This document shows positions 5,875-12,274 of a DNA stretch of 12,274 nt, in pieces. Every line of letters begins with the position of its first letter. Within the stretch, counting starts at the first letter, position 1. The notes under the pieces were generated by a model that was not told the origin of the DNA, made no database searches, and was given only the letters and a program-made list of their open reading frames with translations. Source of the stretch: Alphaproteobacteria bacterium (lineage in GTDB: Bacteria > Pseudomonadota > Alphaproteobacteria > CAAHEQ01 > UBA3637); assembly GCA_900772625.1 (NCBI GenBank), contig CAAHEQ010000048.1, forward strand, positions 1 to 12,274, given 5' to 3'. Position numbers and translations under genes: made by a program.

Positions 5875-6444
5875 ATGGCACAATCAGCTATTTCTTTATG
5901 TTCAAAAGCGATGATAAAGTTAGGCGCATCGCCCGTGGTTTCGTTTTATGAAAACACAACCGAAGCACAAGTTGCATCTCAACTTTATTCTTCTGTGCGG
6001 GACGGGCTTTTGTCGTCCTATCCATGGCGGTTTGCGACCTGCCAAGTCAAGTTGCCCAGATTGCAAGATGCTCCTGTGGCGGATTTTGCATATGCTTATC
6101 AATTGCCAAACGATTTTTTGCGTGCGTTGTCGGCGGGCGATACAAGACGCGCGCAAGGCTTGAACTATCGCATTTGCGAGCGCACACTTCAAACAAATGC
6201 GCCCAGCGTTGTGTTAACGTATATTTTCCGTCCTAAGGAAGAAAACTTCCCCGCCTTTTTTGACGACCTGCTGGTTGCAAAATTGGCCGCCGAGTTTTCG
6301 CTGCCCTTAACAGAAAACGTTTCGCGCACACAGCTGCTTTATAAATTGGCGCAAGAGTTGTTCGCTCAAGCCAAGCTGATTGACGCACAACAATCCGTCA
6401 CATCGGCAATCGAAGACTTTTCTTTAATCGGGGTGAGATTATGA
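5875..6444 (+). CDS. Tail tubular protein A (T7 gp11-like gatekeeper)
   Basis: The 189-aa protein forms the ring below the portal that closes the head after packaging and receives the tail nozzle. The N-terminus AQSAISLCSKAMIKLGASPV with SFYENTTEAQ is the usual opening of gp11-like adaptors. It is followed by DGLLSSYPWRFAT, where the YPWRFA motif is highly typical, and FAYAYQLPNDFLRAL. A C-terminal helical part, AKLAAEFSLPLTENVSRTQL with the following L-rich helix, is also expected. T7 gp11 is 196 aa, so the length agrees. ATG 5875 is behind AAGAGG; an in-frame TTG at 5809 would run through the terminator and is rejected. The stop overlaps the next start (ATGA at 6441-6444). Confidence 0.92.
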   Translation: MAQSAISLCSKAMIKLGASPVVSFYENTTEAQVASQLYSSVRDGLLSSYPWRFATCQVKLPRLQDAPVADFAYAYQLPNDFLRALSAGDTRRAQGLNYRICERTLQTNAPSVVLTYIFRPKEENFPAFFDDLLVAKLAAEFSLPLTENVSRTQLLYKLAQELFAQAKLIDAQQSVTSAIEDFSLIGVRL

Positions 6445-8348
6445 CAAAACTGATCAATCACAAAACAAACTTTACCGCAGGTGAAGTATCCGCAGACTTG
6501 TTAGGGCGCACGGATTTGTCCGCGTACGATAATGGCGCGATGGAGCTCAAAAATGTGTTTATCAGCCCTATCGGTGGGGTGCGCAGACGCTCTGGGTTGC
6601 GATATATTGATACGGCGGCGGGAGCTGTGCGCTTACTGTCTTTTGCGTTTAACACCGAGCAAACATACTTGTTTGTGTTGGGTGACAAGTTTATTCGCAT
6701 TTATAAAAACGAAACATTGTTGCAAACGTTGGTGACGCCGTGGTCTGGCACAGAAGTGAAATGCTTGCGCTGGACACAAAGCGCCGACACATTGTTGTTG
6801 ACGCACCCAGCACATCCACCCAAGCGTATCACACGCCAAGCCAATGAAACATTCAGTTTGTCGGATTGGCAATTTGATCAGGATAAAGACGGGCGAAAGC
6901 TTTGTCCTTTCGAACGTTTTGCCGCCGATGAAATAACTCTTACTCCATCTGGAACGACGGGTACGATTAGCTTGACGGCCAGCGCAGATGTTTTTTCAGA
7001 TCTTCATGTGGGTACACGCTTTCGCTTGCAAAGTGGCGAGGTGGAAATTACCGCCACGCAAAGCGCAACAGTAGCTTCAGCCACGGTGAAAAAAACGCTG
7101 TCTGGAGCGGGGGCAACTAAGGAATGGACGGAAGAGGCTTTCAGCGCTGCTCATGGTTATCCTGTGTGCGTGACGTTCTATCAAGGGCGGCTTGTCATCG
7201 GCGGGTCGCGCGATTTGCCCAACAAACTGTGGTTTTCAAAAAGCTTTTTGATTATGAACTTTGATACGGGTACAGGCCTCGATGATGAGGCTATGAGCTT
7301 TAGCATTTTGTCCGATCAAGTCAATGCAATTTGCGCGCTGATGTCTGGGCGTCATTTGCAAGTGTTTACAACGGGTTCGGAATGGATGGTTTCGGGTGAT
7401 CCTTTGACCCCGCAAAGCATTCAATTAAAGCGTCAGACAAAAAATGGTTCGTATTATAAAGACTATGTTCCGCCTGTGGACGTATCGGGTGCGACTTTGT
7501 TTGCAACCGCAAACGGGCGCGAGATCCGAGAGTTTTTATTCGAGGATTTAGAGCAAGCCTATCAAGCCAAAAACTTGTCCTTAATCGCCTCCCATATCGT
7601 GCGCGATCCTGTGGATATGGACTATGACGCCAAGCGGCGATTGGTCTATGTCATTATGCAAGACGGCACAATGGGGACGCTGACGAACTATCGCTCGGAG
7701 CAAGTTTCGGCGTGGAGCAGGCAAGAAACGCAAGGACAATTTTTATCTGTGTGCGTGATTGCGGACAATGTGTATTTTTTAATTAGGCGAGATGACTCGT
7801 TGTTTTTGGAAGCATTCGATGACGACATATCGACCGATTGCGCCTTGACGGGTCAAGACAGTGAGGCGCACAGCGTGTGGACGGGCTTAACACCGCTTGT
7901 GGGCAAACACGTCAAGATTTTGGCGGACGACATTTTGCAACCCGATGAAGATTTGACCAGTGCTTCATTGACGTTAGCAAAGGGCGCCAAAAAAATCGAG
8001 GTTGGTTTGCCGTTCGAGCACAAAATTGTGCCTCTTCCACCGACTTTATCTTCGTCTGTGGGCTCGATGCCTGTTAAGGCTGTGCGCTTGGTCGAGGCCA
8101 GATTCAAAGTCGTCAATACGCTGTCTTTGTGCGTTGATGTGGGCTGTGGCGTTGCCGAGCATTTGATTAAAAAGTTTAATGCAGGCTATGTGCTGGACAG
8201 TTCAGATCAAGCGCAAACAACAGACATCGTTATCCACGCGTTGGGTTGGGTCAGAAATGGTGTATCGCCTTTGTGGCAAGTCATCAGCGATGCCCCAAAA
8301 AAATGTCAAATCGTATCGGTCACATCTGTGATGAAAGTGAGTGAGTAA
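6441..8348 (+). CDS. Tail tubular protein B (T7 gp12-like nozzle)
   Basis: The 635-aa protein should form the tail nozzle below tubular protein A, as hexameric gp12 does in T7. The N-terminus NHKTNFTAGEVSADLLGRTD with LSAYDNGAMELKN and PIGGVRRRSGLRYI is the standard opening of this family. Beta-rich blades follow, with LLLTHPAHPPKRI, VTFYQGRLVIGGS and LWFSKSFLIMNFDTGTGLDD. FTTGSEWMVSGDPLTPQSIQ is another family block. T7 gp12 is 794 aa; this one is shorter but within the range seen in prophage versions. Translation starts within the stop codon of protein A. No separate tail fibre gene follows, so any receptor contact would have to be made by this protein or by something encoded elsewhere. Confidence 0.92.
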   Translation: MTKLINHKTNFTAGEVSADLLGRTDLSAYDNGAMELKNVFISPIGGVRRRSGLRYIDTAAGAVRLLSFAFNTEQTYLFVLGDKFIRIYKNETLLQTLVTPWSGTEVKCLRWTQSADTLLLTHPAHPPKRITRQANETFSLSDWQFDQDKDGRKLCPFERFAADEITLTPSGTTGTISLTASADVFSDLHVGTRFRLQSGEVEITATQSATVASATVKKTLSGAGATKEWTEEAFSAAHGYPVCVTFYQGRLVIGGSRDLPNKLWFSKSFLIMNFDTGTGLDDEAMSFSILSDQVNAICALMSGRHLQVFTTGSEWMVSGDPLTPQSIQLKRQTKNGSYYKDYVPPVDVSGATLFATANGREIREFLFEDLEQAYQAKNLSLIASHIVRDPVDMDYDAKRRLVYVIMQDGTMGTLTNYRSEQVSAWSRQETQGQFLSVCVIADNVYFLIRRDDSLFLEAFDDDISTDCALTGQDSEAHSVWTGLTPLVGKHVKILADDILQPDEDLTSASLTLAKGAKKIEVGLPFEHKIVPLPPTLSSSVGSMPVKAVRLVEARFKVVNTLSLCVDVGCGVAEHLIKKFNAGYVLDSSDQAQTTDIVIHALGWVRNGVSPLWQVISDAPKKCQIVSVTSVMKVSE

Positions 8349-8349
8349 A

Positions 8350-8694
8350 ATGGCAAGTTTAAATTCAAATTTGAAAAATATGATTATCAATAACAATAGC
8401 GACACGGGCTCGAGCCAGCTTTGGGACGAACGTGCGCAAACTCTTTTGAAACAGCAAGACAATACGGCCGAGCTGAAAAAGAAAATCAGCTCGTACCGCG
8501 CCAAAATGGCTTCAACTGGGGCAGGCGGATTGTCGGGCAGCGTTGAAAAAGGCTTGACGCAAGATACGCAAAACGCGAATGACCAGTTGGCGTTGGCGTT
8601 TAATCAAAAGCTGAATACCCAAAAGGAAAACTTGAAAAAACAACAAAAAACAAAACGACAAAAATTATTATTGTATGCAATAAGCGGCAGCTGA
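8350..8694 (+). CDS. Small putative virion protein in the T7 gp13/gp14 position
   Basis: The 114-aa product starts at ATG 8350, one base after the stop of the nozzle gene; a GTG at 8341 in the same frame is an alternative. Ribosome-site support is weak, so translational coupling is likely. It is Asn-, Gln- and Lys-rich with no membrane segment. The N-terminus is NSNLKNMIINNNSD. A helical middle is followed by YRAKMASTGAGGLSGSVEKG and a strongly basic end (LKKQQKTKRQK). The Ala-Lys-x-x-Gly...Gly-Ser block following a helix resembles small internal virion proteins (gp14-type) and other ejected podoviral proteins. The genomic slot also fits. The match is by pattern only, and the protein is much shorter than T7 gp14 (196 aa). 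It could instead be an assembly factor. Confidence 0.65.
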   Translation: MASLNSNLKNMIINNNSDTGSSQLWDERAQTLLKQQDNTAELKKKISSYRAKMASTGAGGLSGSVEKGLTQDTQNANDQLALAFNQKLNTQKENLKKQQKTKRQKLLLYAISGS

Positions 8695-8707
8695 AAAAGA
8701 GGCATAA

Positions 8708-9040
8708 ATGACAGACAAAAAAATTCAAAAAGCAAAGGATTTTTTCCTGTCGACCTTGCCCGATAAATTGCTGACGGCTTTAAGAGCTTATGACGATTTT
8801 ACCAAACAAGCGGCGCCGATGGAGGCAAAATCTTTCGGCGCTTACCACGTTGCATGCAAAGGCGCTTTGACCCACATCGCGCTGCTGATCAAGATGCTAC
8901 AGCTTGCCAGCCCCAATGCTTCCAGCGATTTGCCTGATGAGGCAAGCGTGTGGCTGACAAAGGCAGAGCAAGCGCTCGGCGGGGCGGCAGGGCAAACTTT
9001 GGATGATGATTTAGGAGATGATGAAAATGATGAAACATAA
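8708..9040 (+). CDS. Probable small terminase subunit (T7 gp18 position)
   Basis: The 110-aa protein is encoded directly before the large terminase, and their reading frames overlap by about 14 bases, which points to coupled synthesis and a shared job. The N-terminus KKIQKAKDFFLSTLPDKLLT is helical. The middle carries SFGAYHVACKGALTHIALLI and the C-terminus is very acidic (LDDDLGDDENDET). T7 gp18 is 89 aa. Small terminases bind the packaging site and stimulate the ATPase, but they diverge so fast that the role is inferred here from place and size. I see no obvious helix-turn-helix motif. ATG 8708 follows AAAGAGGC. An alternative is a small head-completion protein. Confidence 0.7.
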   Translation: MTDKKIQKAKDFFLSTLPDKLLTALRAYDDFTKQAAPMEAKSFGAYHVACKGALTHIALLIKMLQLASPNASSDLPDEASVWLTKAEQALGGAAGQTLDDDLGDDENDET

Positions 9041-10502
9041 AAGCGCGACTTTTCTTGAGTTCGTGTGGATTTGGAATCAAATGCAAGGCTATGAATTGCC
9101 TACTCATCACAAAAAAATCGGCGCGTTTTTGGAAAAATGCCTGAAGGACAAAAACTGTTCTGGGGCGCTGTTAATGGCGTTTCGAAACTCGGGCAAGTCG
9201 ACAATGGTGGGCTTGTTTTGTGCATGGGCTTTGTATAAAAATCCAAACGCTCGCATTTTGATTTTGTCGGCGGATTACGAGCTTGCCAAAAAAATGGTGC
9301 GCAACATCAAACGCATCATCGAACGTCACCCGTTGACCAAAGGCCTTAAGCCAAAAGCAAAAGACCAATGGGCGTCCGATCGCTTTACAATTAACCGCTC
9401 GAAAGAGTTGCGCGATCCGTCCGTTCTTGCGCGCGGCATAGGCGCTAACATTACGGGTGCGCGTGCGGATTTAATCGTGTGTGACGATGTTGAAGTGCCC
9501 AAAAATTGCGACAGTGCAGGCAAGCGTCAAGAGTTGCGCCAGCGGCTTGGGGAGCTGGACTTTATCTTAGTGCCGAGCGGTATGATTTTGTATGTTGGCA
9601 CGCCCCACACAAAGAACACAATTTACGATGTGACGCAAGGTGGTTTTTTGCAAAGCTTTGAGCGCTTGGCAATTCCTATTTTGCTTGCGGACGGATCAAG
9701 CGCGTGGCCTGAGCGTTTCCCGCTATGCAAAATCGAATCAGTGCGCCAAAGAGCGGGGCCCTTGAAGTTTCAAAGCCAGATGATGTTGCGTCCCGTGGAG
9801 CTGAGCGAAAGCCGACTTGATGCAGAGCGCTTGCGCTTTTTTGCAGATATGCTGGATTATCGGCAATCCAATAACGCGGCCGTCTTGCGCTTGGCGGGCG
9901 AAAAAATGGTGGCGGCCTCAGCGTGGTGGGATCCCTCGTTCGGGCGCAGCGAAAAAACTGATCGCAGCGTGTTTGCGTGCACATTTTTTGACGACATCGG
10001 CAATGCTTATGTTTACGACATCGCGTATCTTCAAGTCGCAAACGAAGCCAATGCCGCCGAAGAGCAATGTGAGCAAATTGCTAAGTTGGCCGAGGCGTAC
10101 CATTTGCCGAGCCTTGCGATTGAAACAAACGGGATTGGCAAGTTTTTGCCCGAGCTTTTAAAGCGCGTGCTTTGTAAAAGGGCTGTGCGTTGCGCGGTGT
10201 TGGGTGTGCATTCAACAAAGCCCAAAGCCGAGCGCATTATCGAAGCTTTGGATGCTCGGGTGGCGAACGGCTCGGTGTTGTTTCACGAGCGTATTCGTCA
10301 TACGCCGTTTATGGAGGAGATTCAAAACTGGCGGCCTGATTTAAAAAATATGCACGATGACGGTTTGGATGCCGTGGCAGGCAGCTTGCTCAACGCGCCT
10401 GTGCGCTTTGGTGCGATGATAAGTAGAGACTCTTTTGCATCGCCTGATTGGCGCTATGGCAATCCGATCAATAACTTAAACTTAAACGATATAAAAATAT
10501 AA
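9027..10502 (+). CDS. Large terminase subunit (TerL, T7 gp19-like packaging motor)
   Basis: The 491-aa protein drives DNA into the procapsid with ATP and cuts the concatemer. The N-terminal ATPase has a Walker A-like segment AFRNSGKST (about 51-59) and a Walker B segment DLIVCDD (about 148-154). YVGTPHTKNTIYD near 189-201 is the motif III/coupling region. The C-terminal RNase H-like nuclease has its acidic residues in WWDPSFGRS (D302), AIETNGIGKF (E366) and HDDGLDA (about D445). The length fits T7 gp19 (586 aa) only loosely but is normal for prophage relatives. Several ATGs are clustered at the start (9018, 9021, 9027, 9030). I chose 9027 because AGGAG at 9013-9017 then has the best spacing. 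The motor and nuclease residues are all present, so it looks active. Confidence 0.95.
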   Translation: MMKHKSATFLEFVWIWNQMQGYELPTHHKKIGAFLEKCLKDKNCSGALLMAFRNSGKSTMVGLFCAWALYKNPNARILILSADYELAKKMVRNIKRIIERHPLTKGLKPKAKDQWASDRFTINRSKELRDPSVLARGIGANITGARADLIVCDDVEVPKNCDSAGKRQELRQRLGELDFILVPSGMILYVGTPHTKNTIYDVTQGGFLQSFERLAIPILLADGSSAWPERFPLCKIESVRQRAGPLKFQSQMMLRPVELSESRLDAERLRFFADMLDYRQSNNAAVLRLAGEKMVAASAWWDPSFGRSEKTDRSVFACTFFDDIGNAYVYDIAYLQVANEANAAEEQCEQIAKLAEAYHLPSLAIETNGIGKFLPELLKRVLCKRAVRCAVLGVHSTKPKAERIIEALDARVANGSVLFHERIRHTPFMEEIQNWRPDLKNMHDDGLDAVAGSLLNAPVRFGAMISRDSFASPDWRYGNPINNLNLNDIKI

Positions 10503-10513
10503 AGGAGATTAAA

Positions 10514-10936
10514 ATGACAAATCATTTTTACGATGACGCCGATGTGTTGGCGCGAACATTGTATGGCGAGGCCAGAGGAGAGGGTTTGCTCGGAATCGAA
10601 GCCGTGGCAAACGTGATATTAAACCGCGTGGCGTTGGCTAAAGAGCACTTGCTATGGTGGGGTAAAACTGTGGCAGAAGTATGTTTAAAACCGTTGCAAT
10701 TTTCGTGCTGGAATCCTGATGATAAAAACTTTCAGGCAACTGTAAAGGCGAGCGATACCGACCCTGTATTTCGATTATGCCAGCGTGTTGCGGTGCGTGC
10801 AATGAATGGCTTTTTGGCGGATACGACACACGGCGCAACGCATTATCACGCAAAGCAAGTCAATCCTGCGTGGGCAAGAGCTTTGACGCCCGTGTACGAA
10901 TACGGCAACCATTTATTTTATCGACAGGTGGGCTAA
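10514..10936 (+). CDS. Cell wall hydrolase, SleB family (phage endolysin)
   Basis: The 140-aa protein belongs to the SleB-type hydrolases, which cut the glycan strands of peptidoglycan. The N-terminal block DDADVLARTLYGEARGEG holds the catalytic Glu (E19). IEAVANVILNRVAL follows, then LQFSCWNPDD, and the C-terminal block THGATHYHAKQVNPAWARAL with YEYGNHLFYR. The length is that of a bare catalytic domain. There is no signal peptide, so it would need the holin to reach the wall. AAAGGAG sits just before ATG 10514. It opens the lysis cassette directly after the terminase gene. Its use here in place of the T7 amidase is a normal exchange of lysis modules. Confidence 0.93.
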   Translation: MTNHFYDDADVLARTLYGEARGEGLLGIEAVANVILNRVALAKEHLLWWGKTVAEVCLKPLQFSCWNPDDKNFQATVKASDTDPVFRLCQRVAVRAMNGFLADTTHGATHYHAKQVNPAWARALTPVYEYGNHLFYRQVG

Positions 10937-10937
10937 A

Positions 10938-11225
10938 ATGACGACATTTGAATTAGAAATTGGCAAGCTGATGGCGCAATTCGACAGCTTGCAAAAGCGG
11001 ATAGATGATGTGCAAAAAGGCATGGAAAGCACGAACCGCCAGCTTGCAAAGTGGCATTCGGACTTTTCGGACTTTACGGGCGCGATTATGGATAAAATGG
11101 AGAAAAAATTTGTCTTGCGTTCGGAAATTGCACCAATCAAAGCCGTGCTGTCCTTGGTGGCGGCGGCGACTTTAAGCGCGATTTGCCTGAATCTTTCAGA
11201 ATTGCTTTTTAACAAATTGTTTTAA
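10938..11225 (+). CDS. Coiled-coil protein with C-terminal membrane anchor (lysis-associated)
   Basis: The 95-aa protein has a heptad-like helical N-terminal half (about 5-40, LEIGKLMAQFDSLQKRIDDV) and one strong hydrophobic segment at about 67-86 (IKAVLSLVAAATLSAICLNL). It has no cleavable signal peptide. This build, a cytoplasmic coiled coil plus a C-terminal membrane helix, is like XhlA-type holin partners. The start follows the hydrolase stop by 1 base (GGTGGGC upstream), which puts it in the lysis operon. It may be a holin, a holin regulator or an endolysin tether. The class is inferred from topology and place. Confidence 0.72.
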   Translation: MTTFELEIGKLMAQFDSLQKRIDDVQKGMESTNRQLAKWHSDFSDFTGAIMDKMEKKFVLRSEIAPIKAVLSLVAAATLSAICLNLSELLFNKLF

Positions 11226-11242
11226 TAAAAAGGAGGTTAGAA

Positions 11243-11428
11243 ATGTTAGACTTTATTATCAATCGGTGGGACGATATTTTGGTGGCTTTAACGTCTGTTG
11301 TGACAGCAGCAAGCGCCGTGTGTGCTCTGACGCCCTCTCAGACGGACGATAAAATTATCGCCCGCGTGCGGCAAGTTTTGGACGTGCTTGCGCTGAATGT
11401 CGGGCAAGCGAAAACAAAGGCTGCATAA
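11243..11428 (+). CDS. Holin-like small membrane protein
   Basis: The 61-aa product has one membrane helix (about 11-29, DILVALTSVVTAASAVCALT) followed by a conserved-looking tail, TDDKIIARVRQVLDVLALNV and GQAKTKA. The ordering helix - TP - TDD - LDVLALNVG-AK resembles small phage proteins found beside endolysins in alphaproteobacterial prophages. The ribosome site AAAAAGGAGG is very strong. It is the best holin candidate here, although the protein at 10938 competes for that role. A single-helix holin would be of the pinholin or class III kind. Toxicity on expression would be the deciding test. Confidence 0.7.
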   Translation: MLDFIINRWDDILVALTSVVTAASAVCALTPSQTDDKIIARVRQVLDVLALNVGQAKTKAA

Positions 11429-11445
11429 AATAAGGCAGGCTCAAA

Positions 11446-11676
11446 ATGACGATCGGACAAACTTTAAAAAGCGCAGGGCAGTCGCTTGCATTATTTGTAA
11501 GCGCTTTGAAAATCGGAAAACAGTTAAGCGAAACAGAAAGGTTAAAATATGAAAACGACATTTTACAAAAAAGGTTGCAAATTGCTGCTCGGCGCAGTTT
11601 GTCTTGGTCTGACTTGTTGCTGTGGCTTAAAAGCCAAGGAGGCGATGAGGCCACCGTTTCCAGCCCCCGCACCTGA
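11446..11676 (+). CDS. Putative inner-membrane spanin (Rz-like), overlapped by a lipoprotein gene
   Basis: The 76-aa product has a mildly hydrophobic N-terminal stretch (SLALFVSALKIG, about 13-24) and a coiled coil from about 25 to 50 (LSETERLKYENDILQKRLQI). This is the general plan of Rz proteins: a short anchor and then a periplasmic coiled coil. The anchor is weak and short for a membrane helix, so the protein could be soluble. The last 128 bases overlap in another frame with the lipoprotein gene at 11549, as in Rz/Rz1 pairs. The start at ATG 11446 has only a weak ribosome site (AAGGCAGG). Coordinated loss or gain with the partner gene would support the call. Confidence 0.55.
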   Translation: MTIGQTLKSAGQSLALFVSALKIGKQLSETERLKYENDILQKRLQIAARRSLSWSDLLLWLKSQGGDEATVSSPRT

Positions 11677-11779
11677 ACTTATCGAAGAATTAAAGCGCTG
11701 TCCGCTTAAGGATATGCCTGCTTTTCAAGATTGGCTGAACAGGCTTTATATTTTGCAAGCTCAGCTGGCGGTGGAATAG
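11549..11779 (+). CDS. Putative outer-membrane lipoprotein (Rz1-like o-spanin)
   Basis: The 76-aa product starts with KTTFYKKGCK followed by a hydrophobic stretch LLLGAVCLGLTCC that ends in a lipobox-like LTCC (acylated Cys probably 23 or 24). After it comes a Pro-rich stretch MRPPFPAPAPEL (33-44), which is a hallmark of Rz1 o-spanins. The remainder, LKDMPAFQDWLNRLYILQAQ, is helical. AAAGG lies about 8 bases before the ATG. The gene begins inside the Rz-like gene in another frame and ends past it, which is the overlapped spanin architecture. Together the pair would fuse the inner and outer membranes in the last step of lysis. The lipobox is not canonical (Cys at -1), so lipidation is likely but not certain. 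Confidence 0.68.
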   Translation: MKTTFYKKGCKLLLGAVCLGLTCCCGLKAKEAMRPPFPAPAPELIEELKRCPLKDMPAFQDWLNRLYILQAQLAVE

Positions 11780-11900
11780 TCGGTTGGGCTTTTGCGGCGG
11801 GCAATGGCGCGGGTGCGAATTGTAATTAAAGAAAAGGGCCTTTTGCATTTTAAAGAGCCGCCGTGGCCGCCCTTATGGATTTCTTGTTTTCATTTTGCAG

Positions 11901-11918
11901 GCGCGAAAATTTTCGCGC
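11901..11918. repeat. 18-bp perfect palindrome
   Basis: GCGCGAAAATTTTCGCGC is identical to its own reverse complement. It lies past the lysis genes in otherwise noncoding DNA. It could be a protein-binding site, part of an attachment or packaging region, or chance. No similar palindrome was seen elsewhere in the window. Confidence 0.6.
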
Positions 11919-11992
11919 GCCGCACTGGCTCTTATACGGCTGTAGGCTCAACAGCTTTAAGCGTTTTTGGGATACTATCTAAAAATCCCTTT

Positions 11993-12052
11993 CTTCAAAA
12001 AAAATGATTTTTGGATTGGGTGCGGGTGCTGGCAAAAATCATTTTTTTGAAG
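11993..12052. repeat. Long inverted repeat, likely hairpin terminator
   Basis: The left arm (11993-12013, CTTCAAAAAAAATGATTTTTG) and the right arm (12033-12052, CAAAAATCATTTTTTTGAAG) are inverted copies of about 20 bases, differing by a single extra base in the A/T run. The loop is 19 bases and Gly-rich in sequence terms (GGTGCGGGTGCTGG). The arms are AT-rich, so the structure may act as a bidirectional terminator for the lysis operon. Confidence 0.55.
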
Positions 12053-12130
12053 CGAGAGAATGGGAACTTAATCAATTTTATATCACCACGAAAAATTTCA
12101 TACCAGAGCTTATCACTTTAAAAATACTAT

Positions 12131-12178
12131 AAAAGTTTGGGTGCGTTTTTTGACGCGCGCTCGCGCCCAAACTTTTTT
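12131..12178. terminator. Strong bidirectional intrinsic terminator
   Basis: AAAAGTTTGGGTGCG (12131-12145) pairs with CGCGCCCAAACTTTT (12162-12176) over 15 base pairs with one G-U pair and a 16-base loop. T-rich tails exist on both strands, with TTTTTT at 12173-12178 on the plus strand. It would stop rightward phage RNA and leftward RNA from the minus-strand frame that ends at 12178. Confidence 0.8.
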
Positions 12179-12274
12179 CAAAACACTTTCTTAAAAGATT
12201 TGTGCAAACTCATCTCAGAGCCGTCACGCGCTTTGTTTTCTAAAAAAGGCATTTTAATAAAAAAAACGTTTTCT
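12178..12274 (-). CDS. Possible C-terminus of a leftward neighbouring gene (partial)
   Basis: The minus strand is open from the window edge to TGA at 12178-12180. The end of the product reads MPFLENKARDGSEMSLHKSF and then KKVF. It stops right at the edge of the bidirectional terminator, as expected for a gene ended by it. The internal ATG at 12250-12252 could also begin a 24-aa peptide, but no good ribosome site is visible. The protein is not recognised. It is probably a host gene convergent with the element, but the visible piece is too short to be sure. Confidence 0.35.
   Translation of the reverse strand, partial: ENVFFIKMPFLENKARDGSEMSLHKSFKKVF

Larger units (their letters stand above)
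11780..12274. other. Right flank without a confident rightward gene
   Basis: No gene on the plus strand is supported. A frame from 11792 (TTG) or 11804 (ATG) to 12007 lacks a ribosome site and ends in the hairpin DNA. The segment holds a perfect 18-bp palindrome, a 20-bp near-perfect inverted repeat and a strong bidirectional terminator, described separately. It also carries the end of a possible minus-strand gene. The transition to AT-rich DNA suggests the right edge of the element or host sequence. Confidence 0.5.

Noticed and set aside
11792..12007. 71-aa plus-strand frame after the lipoprotein gene
   Set aside because: It starts with TTG (or ATG 11804) without a ribosome site, runs across the 18-bp palindrome and ends in the inverted repeat; the composition does not look like a protein.
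1..12274. CRISPR array, tRNA, rRNA or insertion sequence
   Set aside because: No regularly spaced repeats, no cloverleaf-like segment, no transposase and no terminal inverted repeats of an insertion element were seen.
1..12274. Direct repeats as prophage attachment sites
   Set aside because: Comparing the two flanks by eye gave only short AT-rich matches of no weight; the real ends may lie outside the window.

Overview
The window holds a compact, T7-type (short-tailed, podovirus-like) prophage or prophage-derived particle-forming element. The most likely host is an alphaproteobacterium of moderate to low GC. This is inferred from the S24-type repressor, whose C-terminal end has the layout usual in alphaproteobacterial prophage repressors, and from the capsid, scaffold, tail-tube, terminase and SleB-hydrolase set, which resembles T7-like modules of that class. 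No host marker gene such as an rRNA or tRNA is present, so the assignment is an inference.

Layout. Positions 1-356 are AT-rich and hold only gene remnants. One leftward reading frame there faintly resembles the end of a tyrosine recombinase. A leftward S24/LexA-type repressor gene (357-992) is followed by a control region (993-1200) with a leftward repressor promoter, a rightward early promoter and repeated ATRGGA motifs that look like its operators. Two rightward early genes follow: an unrecognised 125-aa protein and a putative permuted papain-like peptidase. A strong sigma70 promoter with one more operator-like site (1972-2015) is followed about 30 bases later by an intrinsic terminator (2048-2081). 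This is the layout of a late promoter with an attenuated leader.

The structural genes then run in T7 order: small protein, portal, Bbp19-like protein, scaffold, major capsid protein, transcription terminator, tail tubular protein A, tail tubular protein B, small virion-like protein, probable small terminase, large terminase. A lysis cassette closes the set: SleB cell-wall hydrolase, coiled-coil/membrane protein, holin-like protein and an overlapping spanin-like pair. Positions 11780-12274 hold palindromes and hairpin terminators. A leftward reading frame there may be the end of a neighbouring host gene.

The genes form one pathway. The repressor keeps the early and late promoters off. When it self-cleaves, the early genes and then the late leader would be transcribed, heads would assemble (scaffold, capsid, portal), terminase would pack DNA, the tubes would close the tail, and the lysis genes would open the cell. 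Missing from the window are an intact integrase, phage RNA polymerase, DNA replication genes, the large T7 internal-core proteins and any tail fibre. The element is therefore a minimal prophage, a decaying one, or a podovirus-type gene-transfer-agent-like element. The sequence alone does not decide among these.
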